Assembly: GCA_019415705.1 (NCBI GenBank) | Contig: DXYS01000095.1 | Coordinates: 42,239 to 51,712, forward strand | From: Bacteroidales bacterium | GTDB lineage: Bacteria > Bacteroidota > Bacteroidia > Bacteroidales > Muribaculaceae | Direction: 5' to 3' | DNA length: 9,474 bases | Part shown: one piece after another, positions 1 to 7,187 of the stretch | Layout: each line of letters begins with the position of its first letter | Numbering within the stretch: position 1 is the first letter of the stretch | Position numbers and translations under genes: made by a program | Notes under the pieces: generated by a model | The model's database searches: none | Seen by the model: only the letters and a program-made list of their open reading frames with translations | What the model was told of the DNA's origin: nothing

Positions 1-248
1 GCCTCGACACCCTCGCAACCCGACGGGTCAAGCCGGTAAACACCGGGCAGATACACGGTTTTTGAGGTTATAGGCTTATGCTCCTCGGTGTCTATATACA
101 TTACCGGAAGTGTGCCGGAGACTTTTCCCGAAACTGCCGGAGGCGCCGGCTCGTCGGACTCTGTGTCATCCGAACATGAAATCAACGTCGCCGAAATAAT
201 CAGGCAGCACAGAAACTTACGTAACACAGCGGACTTTGAGATGCGCAT
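1..248 (-). CDS. Lipoprotein N-terminus (partial), possibly CotH-kinase-like
   Basis: An open frame starts at ATG 248-246 and runs off the left edge after 82 codons. Residues 1-24 form a lipoprotein signal peptide (MRISKSAVLRKF, then a hydrophobic stretch) ending in the lipobox LISC with Cys25 as the lipidated residue. The next residues are Ser-Asp-Asp, matching the acidic lipoprotein export signal that sends Bacteroidota lipoproteins to the outer face of the outer membrane. A Pro/acidic linker (residues 27-38) follows, then SGTLPVMYIDT (43-53) and PITSKTVYLPG (59-69). From memory this LP-x-x-YI-x-T...PI-x-SK-x-x-Y pattern resembles the start of CotH-kinase-domain lipoproteins of gut Bacteroidales. 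The catalytic part lies outside the window, so that assignment is inference. The gene is divergent from secDF. The lipoprotein call is firm; the family call is tentative. Confidence 0.8.
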   Translation of the reverse strand, partial: MRISKSAVLRKFLCCLIISATLISCSDDTESDEPAPPAVSGKVSGTLPVMYIDTEEHKPITSKTVYLPGVYRLDPSGCEGVE

Positions 249-386
249 ATTTATATTTATTGATAATCAGGATGAAAAATGCATCTTACGACAAACTCTG
301 ATGCAATGCCACAGCTGCATTTCAAACTCAGCCGGCAGTAATTTGCACAATGTTCCTGCAAATTTCGTCAAATCCGATAAAATCTG

Positions 387-416
387 CAAAGATTAAGGCC
401 TGATTATGTAATCAAA
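387..416 (-). promoter_or_regulatory. Candidate promoter for the lipoprotein gene
   Basis: Read on the minus strand, TTTG at 416-413 is followed after 18 bases by AATCTTTG at 394-387. This is one mismatch from the Bacteroides -7 consensus TAnnTTTG. The spacing is close to the usual 19-21 bases. It would give a leader of roughly 130 bases before ATG 248. Such short A/T-rich matches occur often by chance, so this is only a candidate. Confidence 0.28.
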
Positions 417-444
417 AACATGCTTAAACCTGCGATTTGACACA

Positions 445-460
445 ATTTTAGCGCTAAAAT
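445..460. repeat. Perfect 16-bp palindrome upstream of secDF
   Basis: The sequence ATTTTAGCGCTAAAAT reads identically on both strands with no interruption. It sits immediately upstream of a second perfect palindrome (462-473) and about 25 bases before the candidate secDF -7 element. Unbroken dyads of this length at a promoter usually mark a binding site for a dimeric regulator. No U-tract follows, so it is not a terminator. The factor is unknown. Confidence 0.6.
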
Positions 461-461
461 A

Positions 462-473
462 CGCATTAATGCG
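462..473. repeat. Perfect 12-bp palindrome upstream of secDF
   Basis: CGCATTAATGCG is a perfect dyad beginning two bases after the end of the 445-460 palindrome. It overlaps the position where a -33 element would be expected for the -7 box at 484-491. That placement would suit an operator or activator site, but this is inferred from position only. Confidence 0.5.
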
Positions 474-483
474 AAAAAAGAAT

Positions 484-491
484 TATATTTG
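484..491 (+). promoter_or_regulatory. Candidate secDF promoter (-7 element)
   Basis: TATATTTG matches the Bacteroides sigma-ABfr -7 consensus TAnnTTTG exactly. Transcription would start about 5-8 bases downstream, giving a leader of around 45-50 bases before ATG 545. The expected -33 TTTG is missing: 455-470 has no match and is instead occupied by two palindromes. The promoter may therefore be weak or need a factor bound there. Confidence 0.5.
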
Positions 492-502
492 CAAGCTGAA
501 AC

Positions 503-514
503 AAATTCGAATTT
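503..514. repeat. Perfect 12-bp palindrome in the secDF leader
   Basis: AAATTCGAATTT is a perfect dyad just downstream of the candidate -7 element, inside the predicted 5' leader of secDF. It is A/T-rich, so chance is more plausible than for the 445-460 palindrome. It is noted because it is the third uninterrupted dyad within 70 bases. Confidence 0.35.
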
Positions 515-544
515 TTTAATTAATAATTTAAACCATAAATTCAC

Positions 545-3433
545 ATGCAAAGCAAAGGATCATTAGGGAGCATCGTTGCCGGTGTTATCGCGATTTTTCT
601 GGTGCTGGTGTGTCTGTTCTACCTCTCGTTTACGTTTGTGTCAAACAAGCACGAGAAAGCAGCCGCACAGTATGCGCTCGTAGAGTCGGGTGACAATGAC
701 GATGATGCCTACAATCAAGCCTACAAGCACTACATGGACTCGCTCGGCGAGCAGAAAGTCTATCTCGGCTACACACTTAACGACGTACGCAAATGGGGTG
801 TCGGCCTCGGCCTCGACCTCAAGGGCGGTATGAACGTTATCCTGCAGGTCGACATGCCCGACATGCTTCGCTCGATGAAGAGCGGCGCCACAGACTCGGT
901 CTTCGAATCAGCCATCGCATCAGCCACAGCCCTTGTCGAAGGCCACCAGACCGATGACTATGTCGGCTCGTTTGTCAACGAATACCGTCAGCTCAAACCT
1001 CAGGCCGACTTCTCGGTAATATTCCAAGGTTTGGTTAATCCCGGCTCGAGCGATGACCAAGTGAAATCAAAACTCAAGAGCGAGGTCAAAGACCGTGTCG
1101 ACAACTCGGCTACAAACGTGCTCCGCAACCGTATCGACCAGTTCGGCGTTGTTTCGCCTAACATTCAGGTGCTTCAGGGCAAGGACGGCCAGATCCTGCT
1201 CGAGCTCCCCGGTGTCAAAGACCACGAGCGTGTGACTCAGCTGCTCCAGCGTTCGGCCAACCTCGAGTTCTACGAGACTTATACGACCGACCAGATTGCC
1301 GGCGCCCTGATGACCCTCGTGCAGCGTCTTGACGCCGACTCTACCTATAACGCCGCTCCGCTCGCCGCTTTAGTCGGCAACGGTCAGGGTTACGGCGCGA
1401 CAGTGGGCTACGCTCCCGATGCACGCGCCATGGCAGCCGTCGACGCTCTGCTCGCGTCGCCTTACGCCAAGACCCTGCTGCCCTCTGACCTGCGTCTGCG
1501 CTGGGGTGTGAAAGACGCCACACGCGTCGACCCGACCACAGGCAAGGAAATCAGCTTCGGCTATCCTCTCTATGCACTCCGCGCCACCGGCGGCAAGCCC
1601 GCACTTGACGGCAAGGCTGTCAGCGACGCATCGTCAAACTATGACAACCTGCGCGGCAACGAGGTATCGATGAAGATGAATCCCGAGGGCGCACGTGCAT
1701 GGGCACGCATCACCGCCGCCAACATCAACCGTCAGGTGGCAATCGTGCTTGACGACCAAGTTTACTCGGCCCCCAATGTCAACTCTGCTATCGAAGGCGG
1801 TCAGTCGTCAATCACCGGCGACTTCACGCTCGACGAGGCCAAGGACTTGGCCAACGTGCTCAAATCAGGTAAAATGGACGCCAAAGTCCACATCATCTCG
1901 AATATGGTTATCGGCCCGTCACTCGGCGCACAGGCCATTCAGGCAGGCTTCATCTCGTTCATGGTGGCTCTTGTGCTGCTGATGATTTTCATGATTGCCT
2001 TCTACGGCTGGATTCCGGGTTGCATCGCCAATGTCTGCCTTATCTTCAACCTCTTCTTCACGTTCGGCATCCTCGCCTCATTCCAAGCCGTGCTGACCAT
2101 GTCGGGTATCGCCGGTATCGTGCTCTCGCTCGGTATGGCTGTCGACGCCAACGTGCTTATCTTCGAGCGTTCGAAAGAGGAGCTCCGCGCCGGCAAGAAC
2201 TTGCGCACCGCCATTGCTGACGGTTACAGCAACGCCTTCTCGGCCATCTTCGACTCCAACCTGACGTCAATCATCACGGGCATCATCCTGCTGCTCTTCG
2301 GTACAGGTCCCATCAAGGGCTTCGCCACAACGCTTATCATCGGTCTTGTCTGCTCGTTCTTCACAGCCGTATATCTGAGCCGCCTGTTCTTCACATGGTT
2401 TGGCAAGAGCAAGGCTTTCCAGAACCTGACATTCACAACTCCGCTGTCGCGCAAGATGTTTGTCAACGCCAACATCAACTTCCTCGGCCAGCGCAAAGTC
2501 AGCTTTACGGTCGTCGGCATCTTTGTTGCCATCGTAGCTGTATCGCTCTTTACCCGCGGTCTCAATCAGGGCATCGACTTCTCGGGCGGCCGCAACTACA
2601 TCGTCAAGTTTGACAAACCCGTCAACACTGTCGAGCTGCAGGAAGCACTTGCGCCCCAGTTCCCCGGCGCGTCTGTTTCGGTCATCACCATCGAGAGCTC
2701 AAATCAGGTGCGTGTTTCGACCAACTACAAGATTAACGAAGGCAGCGCCGAAGTCGAATCAGAAATCACCGACAAACTCTTCGAAACTCTCAAACCCTTC
2801 CTCCGCGAAGGCATGACATCTGCCGAGTTCTCTACCACCGATGCCAATCAGGGTATCGTGCAGTCGCAGAAAGTAGGACCTACAGTGGCCGACGACATGC
2901 GTACAGACGCTTACATCGCCGTGATTATCTCTCTTATCGCGATGTTCTTCTACATCCTGCTGCGTTTCCGCAATGTCGCCTTCTCAATCGGCGCTCTCTC
3001 GGCCGTAGCGTTCACCGCCTTTACGATTATCGGTTTCTACTCGCTGTTCTACGGCGTGCTGCCCTTCGCGATGGAGGTCGACCAAACGTTTATCGCCGCT
3101 ATCCTGACCGTCATCGGTTATCAGATTAATGATACGGTGGTAGTCTTCGACCGTGTGCGCGAGAACATCGGTCTCTATCCCAAACAGGATTTCTTCACGA
3201 CAATCAACAAGTCTATCAACTCTACCTTGGGCCGTACGATAATGACCTCATGCTCGACACTCCTCGTGCTCGTCTGCATCTTTATCCTCGGCGGTGATGC
3301 AATCCGCAGCTTTACGTTCGCCATGCTCTTCGGCGTAATCACAGGTACTCTCGCCACAATCTACGTGGCTGCCCCCGTGGCTTACCTCACCGACTCACGC
3401 CGCAAAAAAGCTGTCAAGGCAGTCAAAGCATAA
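545..3433 (+). CDS. secDF: Protein translocase subunit SecDF (fused SecD-SecF)
   Basis: SecDF is the inner-membrane accessory of the SecYEG translocon. It uses proton flow to pull proteins through on the periplasmic side. At 962 residues this is the single-chain fusion normal in Bacteroidota. The SecD half has a first membrane segment (about 10-32), the D1 motif GLDLKGG (89-95), the periplasmic NRIDQFGV and LLELPGV region, IGPSLG (about 456-461) and the transmembrane motif MAVDANVLIFER starting at 531, with Asp534 at the proton-pathway position. The SecF half has GIDFSGG (676-682), VGPTVADDM (about 777-785) and IGYQINDTVVVFDR, with Asp863 the second conserved acidic residue. Both copies of the key machinery therefore look intact. 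The basic C-terminus (RRKKAVKAVKA) is typical. ATG 545 is the first start and places TM1 correctly. The gene stands alone between a divergent neighbour and its own terminator. Identification is very secure. Confidence 0.98.
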   Translation: MQSKGSLGSIVAGVIAIFLVLVCLFYLSFTFVSNKHEKAAAQYALVESGDNDDDAYNQAYKHYMDSLGEQKVYLGYTLNDVRKWGVGLGLDLKGGMNVILQVDMPDMLRSMKSGATDSVFESAIASATALVEGHQTDDYVGSFVNEYRQLKPQADFSVIFQGLVNPGSSDDQVKSKLKSEVKDRVDNSATNVLRNRIDQFGVVSPNIQVLQGKDGQILLELPGVKDHERVTQLLQRSANLEFYETYTTDQIAGALMTLVQRLDADSTYNAAPLAALVGNGQGYGATVGYAPDARAMAAVDALLASPYAKTLLPSDLRLRWGVKDATRVDPTTGKEISFGYPLYALRATGGKPALDGKAVSDASSNYDNLRGNEVSMKMNPEGARAWARITAANINRQVAIVLDDQVYSAPNVNSAIEGGQSSITGDFTLDEAKDLANVLKSGKMDAKVHIISNMVIGPSLGAQAIQAGFISFMVALVLLMIFMIAFYGWIPGCIANVCLIFNLFFTFGILASFQAVLTMSGIAGIVLSLGMAVDANVLIFERSKEELRAGKNLRTAIADGYSNAFSAIFDSNLTSIITGIILLLFGTGPIKGFATTLIIGLVCSFFTAVYLSRLFFTWFGKSKAFQNLTFTTPLSRKMFVNANINFLGQRKVSFTVVGIFVAIVAVSLFTRGLNQGIDFSGGRNYIVKFDKPVNTVELQEALAPQFPGASVSVITIESSNQVRVSTNYKINEGSAEVESEITDKLFETLKPFLREGMTSAEFSTTDANQGIVQSQKVGPTVADDMRTDAYIAVIISLIAMFFYILLRFRNVAFSIGALSAVAFTAFTIIGFYSLFYGVLPFAMEVDQTFIAAILTVIGYQINDTVVVFDRVRENIGLYPKQDFFTTINKSINSTLGRTIMTSCSTLLVLVCIFILGGDAIRSFTFAMLFGVITGTLATIYVAAPVAYLTDSRRKKAVKAVKA

Positions 3434-3460
3434 GCAATCCACACAACCCTCTATATCACG

Positions 3461-3507
3461 CGAGAGGCCCGGTCGATGACCGGGCCTCTCGACGTTTCTA
3501 TTTGTTT
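3461..3507 (+). terminator. Intrinsic terminator of secDF
   Basis: A 14-bp perfect stem (3461-3474 with 3478-3491, arm CGAGAGGCCCGGTC) encloses a 3-base loop. It is followed by a T-rich tail (TTTCTATTTGTTT) on the plus strand. It lies 27 bases after the secDF stop. On the minus strand the sequence after the stem has no U-run, so it probably does not efficiently terminate the converging GNAT transcript, although the stem itself is symmetric. Confidence 0.88.
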
Positions 3508-3511
3508 AATC

Positions 3512-4033
3512 TCAGTGTTTGCCGTAGACCTCTTTGTGGAGCGTATAGGTCGTCTCAACAGGCGAGACGGGTGCGTTGGCCATCAGATACAGCTCTACCT
3601 CGGGCAAGCCGTCGGCATAAGGCGGCTGAACATAGTATGGGTCGATGACCTGAAATCCGTGACGGGCATAGAAGCTGACACGGCGTCGGGTCATCGGGTC
3701 GTTGTCGGTCGGCACCTCGACCTCGACAACAACCGGCAAGGGGCTGACTGTATCGATGATTGCACTAAGAGTCTCGGAGCCAAGTCCGCGGTTGCGCACA
3801 GACTCGCCAAGCGCGAGGTGCTCGATATAGGCAAAGCGACCGAATGTCCAGACGGTAGCCATGCCGACGATATGACCGTCGGAGAGGATGGCGTAAAGCG
3901 TCGGACAGCCTGCTTTTGCGGGCTTAATGATTGTTTCCCACGGACGACGCTCCTCTATGGGAAACGACGCGTCATATATCCGTTTTATAACGGCCAAATC
4001 AGCCTCTGTCAGTTGTGATGTCAGATTTATCAT
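3512..4033 (-). CDS. GNAT family N-acetyltransferase
   Basis: A 173-residue single-domain GNAT protein, predicted cytoplasmic, that would transfer an acetyl group from acetyl-CoA to an unknown amine. The acetyl-CoA signature is visible: beta4 segment AYIEHLAL (68-75) followed by the pyrophosphate-binding loop RNRGLG (80-85). FYARHGF later in the chain is the usual GNAT motif B region. Glu71 or His72 could act in catalysis. I chose ATG 4033. A TTG at 4057 would add eight residues (MFNNKTCI) of poor quality. The gene lies 105 bp downstream of mutS on the same strand, with no strong terminator between them. A near-promoter (TA, three bases, TTTG around 4054-4062) overlaps the gap but has wrong spacing. 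Its stop falls in the tail of the secDF terminator, so the two genes converge tightly. The substrate cannot be read from the sequence. Confidence 0.88.
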   Translation of the reverse strand: MINLTSQLTEADLAVIKRIYDASFPIEERRPWETIIKPAKAGCPTLYAILSDGHIVGMATVWTFGRFAYIEHLALGESVRNRGLGSETLSAIIDTVSPLPVVVEVEVPTDNDPMTRRRVSFYARHGFQVIDPYYVQPPYADGLPEVELYLMANAPVSPVETTYTLHKEVYGKH

Positions 4034-4138
4034 TATACAGGTTTTATTATTGAACAAATACTACAATAAGAATGCTTACCGAAATCTGAGAAAAATTGCA
4101 GCCTTCGGACAAAGTCTATGCGTCAATCGGATTGCGGA

Positions 4139-6751
4139 CTATTTGCCGAGAAGTATGCGGCGGATGTCGTTGAGTTTGGTAAGAGCCTGCAGGGGCGTGA
4201 GATTGTCAATGTCTGTGCCGATAATCTCGTCGCGCACCTGTGCGAGCACCGGATCGTCGAGCTGAAAGAACGACAGCTGCATGCCCGAAGTAGAGTCTGC
4301 TACTGCGCCGAGGTCTTTGCTGATTTCCTCGCGCTGCTGTGACGACTCCAGTTGATGCAGCACTTCGTCGGCACGTTTCACAATCGAGCGCGGCATGCCG
4401 GCAAGCTTGGCCACATGTATGCCGAAGCTGTGCTCGCTGCCACCGCGGGCCAATTTGCGCAGGAAGACGACCTTGCCGTCGATTTCCTTGACGGAGACGT
4501 TGTAGTTGACGATGCGCGGGAACGTCTTCTCCATCTCGTTTAGCTCGTGATAATGGGTCGCGAAAAGAGTCTTGGCTCTGAGGTCGTCGCACTGATGTAT
4601 GTATTCGACGATGGCCCATGCGATAGAGATGCCGTCATAGGTCGATGTGCCGCGTCCCAGCTCGTCAAACAGTATCAGCGAGCGGCGGCTCATGTTATTG
4701 AGAATCGAGGCCGCCTCGTTCATCTCGACCATAAATGTCGACTCGCCCAATGAAATGTTGTCACTGGCGCCTACGCGCGTGAAAATCTTGTCGACAGTGC
4801 CTATGCGAGCCGAATCAGCGGCTACAAAACAGCCTATCTGAGCCATAATGACATTAAGAGCCGTCTGACGCAACAGCGCCGATTTACCCGACATGTTGGG
4901 GCCGGTAATCATCATTATCTGCGTCGCGTCGTTGTCAAGGCGTATGCTGTTGGATATATAAGGCTCGCCCGGAGGCAGCTCACGTTCGATGACCGGATGG
5001 CGAGCCTCGGTAAGCTCAATGACAAGCGAATCGTCGACTACGGGACGATTATAACGATTTTCGGCAGCCACACGCGTAAATGACAGCATGACATCCAAGC
5101 GTGCCAGCATCGAGGCGTCTAACTTCAGTGCCTGTATATATGCGGCCGTGTCTTTTATCAGCAATGCATATAGACGTGCCTGTATTGCCTCGATTTTTTC
5201 CTGCGCGCCGAGTATCTTTTCCTCATAGTCCTTTAGCTCCTGAGTGATGTAGCGCTCGGCGTTGACAAGCGTCTGCTTGCGTATCCACTCCGGCGGCACT
5301 TTGTCGCGGTGAGTGTTTGTGACCTCGATATAGTAACCGAAGACGTTGTTGTAGCCTATTTTGAGCGACGTTATGCCCGTGGCCTCGATTTCGCGCTGCT
5401 GTATCTTGAGCAGATAGTCCTTGCCCTCGTAGGCTATATGTCGCAGCTCGTCGAGCTCGGGGTCAACACCGTCGGCAATCACATCGCCGCGTGTGACGGC
5501 TGTCGAGGTATCCTGACGTATCTCGCGGCTTATGCGCTCGCGTATGCCGTCGCAGGGATTGAGCTGCTCGCCGATAGCCTTGAGCGCGCTCTGGTCAGAC
5601 GAAAGACAGAGCTGACGCACGGGGCTGACAGCCTCAAGCGCGTTATGGAGCTGCAGCATTTCGCGTGGAGTAATGCGCTCGGTGGCGACTTTTGAGACAA
5701 GACGCTCGAGGTCACCGACAGTCTCGAGAAGATCGCGCATGCGGTCGCATCTCTCAGGCTGACGGAAGAAATACTCGACAACATCGAGACGGCGGTTTAT
5801 CTCGCCGGCATCTTTAAGGGGGAAAAGAATCCACCGCCTCAGCAGGCGGCTGCCCATGGGGCTTACTGTGCGGTCAAGCACACTCAGCAGGCTCTTGCCG
5901 CCCTCGTCCAACGGGTCGATGAGCTCGAGGTTACGCACAGTGAAGCGGTCGAGGCGCACAAAGCGGCTCTCTTCTATACGCGCGATAGAGGTTATGTGCG
6001 ATGTGCGGTTATGCTGGGTGATGTCGAGGTAATGCAGTATTGCTCCGGCGGCTATTACAGCGTCGGGCATGCGGTCGATGCCGAATCCTTTGAGCGACGT
6101 CGTGCCGAACTGTTTGCGCAGGCGGTCATTGGCCGCGTCGCGCGTGAAAATCCAGTCGTCAAGTTCAAATGTTAGCACTTTGGAGCTGAACGTGTCGGCG
6201 GCGTGCTGTTTAAGTCCGCGACAGACGAGCATCTCCTTCGGCTCCATGCTCGAAATGGTCTTGTCGACATAGTCTATCGGCCCTTCGGCGGTCAGAAACT
6301 CACCTGTGCTGATATCAAGAAAGGCCACGCCGGCCGTATGCTTGTTGAAGTGGACAGCGGCAAGAAAGTTGTTCTCACGATGGCTCAGTACGTTGTCGTT
6401 CATGGCGACGCCCGGCGTAACAAGCTCTGTAATGCCGCGTTTGACCAACTTTTTGGTCAGTTTGGGATCTTCGAGCTGTTCGCAGATGGCCACACGTTTG
6501 CCGGCGCGTATCAGTTTGGGCAGATATGTGTCGAGGGCGTGATGAGGGAAGCCTGCAAGTTCGACATATTGTGCGGCTCCGTTTGCACGTCGGGTAAGCG
6601 TGATGCCGAGTATCTCGGAGGCTGCTATGGCGTCATCAGAGAATGTCTCGTAAAAATCACCAACGCGGAAGAGCAACACAGCGTCGGGATGCTTTTGCTT
6701 CATCTCGATGTATTGCTTCATCAGCGGTGTCTCGACAATTTTCTTTGCCAC
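4139..6751 (-). CDS. mutS: DNA mismatch repair protein MutS
   Basis: MutS recognises base mismatches and small loops and, on ATP binding, becomes a sliding clamp that recruits MutL. The length of 870 residues is normal for bacterial MutS1 (853 in E. coli). The mismatch-wedging motif is Phe33-Tyr34-Glu35 in GDFYETF. The connector, lever and clamp domains fill about 125-560. The ATPase domain has Walker A GPNMSGKS (617-624), the Walker B pair Asp696-Glu697 in LILFDELGRGTSTYDG, and the switch FATHYHEL. Near the C-terminus QLSFF (825-829) resembles a beta-clamp binding peptide, and the last residues form the usual helical dimerisation tail. The start is GTG 6751: the next ATG (6721) would remove the conserved TPLMKQY entry strand, and no in-frame ATG lies just upstream. 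It begins 11 bp after the preceding membrane-protein gene, so it is probably translated from the same operon mRNA. No mutL is in the window. Confidence 0.98.
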   Translation of the reverse strand: MAKKIVETPLMKQYIEMKQKHPDAVLLFRVGDFYETFSDDAIAASEILGITLTRRANGAAQYVELAGFPHHALDTYLPKLIRAGKRVAICEQLEDPKLTKKLVKRGITELVTPGVAMNDNVLSHRENNFLAAVHFNKHTAGVAFLDISTGEFLTAEGPIDYVDKTISSMEPKEMLVCRGLKQHAADTFSSKVLTFELDDWIFTRDAANDRLRKQFGTTSLKGFGIDRMPDAVIAAGAILHYLDITQHNRTSHITSIARIEESRFVRLDRFTVRNLELIDPLDEGGKSLLSVLDRTVSPMGSRLLRRWILFPLKDAGEINRRLDVVEYFFRQPERCDRMRDLLETVGDLERLVSKVATERITPREMLQLHNALEAVSPVRQLCLSSDQSALKAIGEQLNPCDGIRERISREIRQDTSTAVTRGDVIADGVDPELDELRHIAYEGKDYLLKIQQREIEATGITSLKIGYNNVFGYYIEVTNTHRDKVPPEWIRKQTLVNAERYITQELKDYEEKILGAQEKIEAIQARLYALLIKDTAAYIQALKLDASMLARLDVMLSFTRVAAENRYNRPVVDDSLVIELTEARHPVIERELPPGEPYISNSIRLDNDATQIMMITGPNMSGKSALLRQTALNVIMAQIGCFVAADSARIGTVDKIFTRVGASDNISLGESTFMVEMNEAASILNNMSRRSLILFDELGRGTSTYDGISIAWAIVEYIHQCDDLRAKTLFATHYHELNEMEKTFPRIVNYNVSVKEIDGKVVFLRKLARGGSEHSFGIHVAKLAGMPRSIVKRADEVLHQLESSQQREEISKDLGAVADSTSGMQLSFFQLDDPVLAQVRDEIIGTDIDNLTPLQALTKLNDIRRILLGK

Positions 6752-6762
6752 GGCTTGTATGA

Positions 6763-7161
6763 TTATTTCTTATCGGCCTTTTGGCGGGCTAATTTGGCCA
6801 TGCGCGCGGGAATGGCGATGGAAGTATAGATCTGTATCGCTGCGCCGGCAAGGGTGAAGGCAAGCCAATCACGCATGGCGGCTCCGGGCCAGAACATAAA
6901 GCCGGCTCCGACACAGAAAAAGATGGCCGACCAGCTCTCGATGCGGTGAAGGCGGCGCAGGCGTGTGTCTTCACCGCGGAAGGGCGTGAACAGGCGGCAC
7001 ACGAGCAGCCACAGCGCACCGGCTGCATAAAGATATTTATACCAGACCAAGTCAGCGCGGAGGCCCGTGAAAATGGGCACGACGGTAGCCGCCGCAATTA
7101 GCAGAAGTCCGAGCGGCGCAAGCTGCGACAAGAGTTTTTCGTGTGATTTATTCTTTGACAT
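6763..7161 (-). CDS. Four-helix membrane protein, function unknown
   Basis: A 132-residue protein that I cannot assign to a named family. It has a short polar N-terminus (MSKNKSHEK), then four hydrophobic segments at about 16-32, 41-57, 76-91 and 98-116. The loop between helices 2 and 3 is basic (RGEDTRLRRLHR), and so is the tail (RMAKLARQKADKK), which by the positive-inside rule places both ends and that loop in the cytoplasm. I see no catalytic motif. ATG 7161 was chosen for its A-rich upstream context. An alternative GTG at 7191 would add ten residues and overlap the stop of the upstream FtsB-like gene in a GTGA arrangement, suggesting translational coupling. It sits between that gene and mutS (11 bp to the mutS start), clearly within the operon. 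A role in the cell envelope is plausible only by location. Confidence 0.8.
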   Translation of the reverse strand: MSKNKSHEKLLSQLAPLGLLLIAAATVVPIFTGLRADLVWYKYLYAAGALWLLVCRLFTPFRGEDTRLRRLHRIESWSAIFFCVGAGFMFWPGAAMRDWLAFTLAGAAIQIYTSIAIPARMAKLARQKADKK

Positions 7162-7187
7162 TTTAAATGTTCGGTTGTTATTGGCGG

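Larger units (their letters stand above)
249..544. other. Divergent intergenic region
   Basis: This A/T-rich stretch lies between the leftward lipoprotein gene and rightward secDF. It contains no convincing gene. A frame covering 88-396 on the plus strand overlaps the lipoprotein coding sequence in antisense and has no recognisable protein features. The region holds candidate promoters for both genes and three perfect palindromes (445-460, 462-473, 503-514), listed separately. In 249-386 I see only the probable leader of the lipoprotein gene, with no clear hairpin or RNA motif. Confidence 0.7.

Noticed and set aside
437..460. TTGACA at 437-442 with TAAAAT at 455-460, a sigma70-like pair upstream of secDF.
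   Set aside because: The spacing of 12 bases is too short, and Bacteroidota primary sigma factors use the -33/-7 elements instead.
2224..2565. A 113-codon minus-strand open frame inside secDF.
   Set aside because: It is fully inside conserved secDF transmembrane coding sequence and its translation has no protein-like features.
3476..4018. A 180-codon open frame on the plus strand, antisense to the GNAT gene.
   Set aside because: It begins inside the secDF terminator, has no family features, and the opposite strand carries clear GNAT motifs.
4034..4057. TTG start at 4057 for the GNAT gene.
   Set aside because: ATG 4033 gives a standard GNAT N-terminus, and the extra eight residues have no family-like sequence.
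4047..4069. Inverted repeat TTATTG...CAATAA upstream of the GNAT gene.
   Set aside because: Only six A/T-rich base pairs around an 11-base gap; this is expected by chance in such sequence.
6203..6829. A 208-codon open frame on the plus strand, antisense to mutS.
   Set aside because: It lies opposite strongly conserved mutS coding sequence, has no recognisable domain, and is the kind of mirror frame that GC-rich codon use produces.
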